Source: Aphelocoma coerulescens | Taxonomy: Eukaryota; Chordata; Aves; Passeriformes; Corvidae | DNA length: 64,000 nt | NCBI RefSeq assembly: GCF_041296385.1 | Contig: NC_091015.1 | Location: 56,486,345 to 56,550,344, forward strand | Reading direction: 5' to 3' | In this document: piece after piece, positions 63,007 through 64,000 of the stretch | Layout: every line of letters begins with the position of its first letter | How positions within the stretch are numbered: position 1 is the stretch's first letter | Notes under the pieces: model-generated | The model's database searches: none | The model's input: the letters and a program-made list of their open reading frames with translations, nothing else | What the model was told of the DNA's origin: nothing | Position numbers and translations under genes: made by a program

Positions 63007-64000
63007 CTACATTAAAAAGAAAAAAAAAAAAAAACCCGAGAAAATTAGTTATAAGCAAAATATGAAAAAACTAGAGCCTAAAAAGAGGCAAGACTAATGC
63101 GTTTAAATTGCCATGTCCTTTGCCATTTCCAGCCTTTTGTAAGAAAGAAAACTGGAAGAAGGCAACTAACACAGGAACGAGTGAGTCTTGACAAAATTTC
63201 AGGCAACTGGATAAAAGTTTGAAAATGCTTTTTCTTGCCTATTTAGACTACCTTGGGTAAGAGTGTTTCATATAAATGTGCACCCGTATCTGGACAGTAT
63301 ATGTACTCATGTATCTCAAAACCATATTGTTTTCTTCCTTGTAATGTAATATGCCTGCTCTGTTGTTGCTCTTTCCTAGGCATCCAGGTAAAGTCTCTGC
63401 TGGAGAGAGGATACTGGACATATTGGACCCCTCACTCCATGCTCTTGTCCTTCTTTCAAAAGCCTGTATGAATTTTTAAAATAGTTTTCTATTTCACTCC
63501 CATCAGCAGTTTAGTTGCTTTCTGGTACTAGCAGGAGTAAGGAATACTAAGGCTTATAATGAGCCATTCCAATTGCTTTAAAATGTGATCAGAAATGATT
63601 GGGGGGAAAAAAAAGGTAAGAAAAAATATTAGAATCTGCTGCCACTCAGAGTCACAGAGTGAGGTCACTGTAGCATAAAGATAAATTTCTCTGAGTTTCA
63701 AGCAGAAGTCAATTTTCCAAAGGTAATTACATTATGGAGAATCTATATGCTCTACAATACAATATGATCCCTGAGTGACAGTTTCTACGATCTATAAATA
63801 ATCCATTATCCTTGTGGCTGCAGAAAAGTATCTTATATATAGAACAGGATAGTAATATGAAAACCTGTTACTGCCCAGTTCTTTACAAACTCTAATGGAA
63901 ATAACTGGAGAGGAGAAATGCATTTACGCTTCTACTGGGTACATCAGCACTATATATTTTATGACAGATTACCTCAGCAGTACAGCCAAATGGATGGCAT
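63007..64000 (-). other. ELMO1: ELMO1 intron, partial
   Basis: Intronic sequence upstream of the antepenultimate exon. No further ELMO1 exon was recognised before the right edge. Confidence 0.75.

Noticed and set aside
1..64000. tRNA, rRNA, CRISPR arrays, operons and prokaryotic promoters
   Set aside because: None were recognised. Gene structure, introns and CR1 repeats show an animal nuclear genome.

Overview
This is a vertebrate genomic window, most probably from a bird. It holds parts of two multi-exon genes on the minus strand, separated by intergenic DNA. The avian call rests on several short truncated CR1 LINE fragments carrying the usual 3'-end motif (repeats of ATTCTATG, or its complement), moderate AT-richness, and compact introns of 1 to 13 kb. 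No bacterial or viral gene organisation is present, and nearly all long open frames are chance frames in introns or intergenic DNA.

Right side (about 51.5-64 kb): the 3' end of ELMO1, an engulfment and cell motility adaptor and DOCK partner. Three coding exons lie at 62924-63006, 57409-57486 and 52684-52884, with consensus splice sites and matching phases. They give the last ~94 residues: the end of the PH-domain region, the C-terminal helix and the DOCK-binding PxxP tail. A 3'UTR of about 1.1 kb with a candidate polyadenylation signal near 51574 follows. The remaining exons lie beyond position 64000.

Middle (about 30.2-51.5 kb): about 21 kb of intergenic DNA with CR1 fragments, low-complexity tracts, a strong G-quadruplex motif and a perfect 26-bp palindrome. 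I found no supportable gene in it.

Left side (1-30.14 kb): the 5' part of AOAH (acyloxyacyl hydrolase, which deacylates lipopolysaccharide). Five coding exons were recovered by reading the minus strand: signal peptide exon 29985-30138, then 16575-16670, 12049-12109, 10849-10948 and 2836-2895. All splice junctions keep frame and together encode residues 1-157: signal peptide, short propeptide, and the saposin-B-like small subunit with all seven of its recognisable cysteines. The catalytic GDSL-type large subunit lies off the window to the left.

ELMO1 followed in tandem by AOAH matches the order I know from human 7p14, so this is a conserved syntenic block. Both genes act in phagocyte biology, one in engulfment signalling and one in endotoxin inactivation. 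I did not find a clearly novel system. The best second-look items are a cysteine-rich open frame in AOAH intron 1 that is splice-phase compatible with exon 1, the 26-bp palindrome, and the ambiguous 5' end of AOAH.
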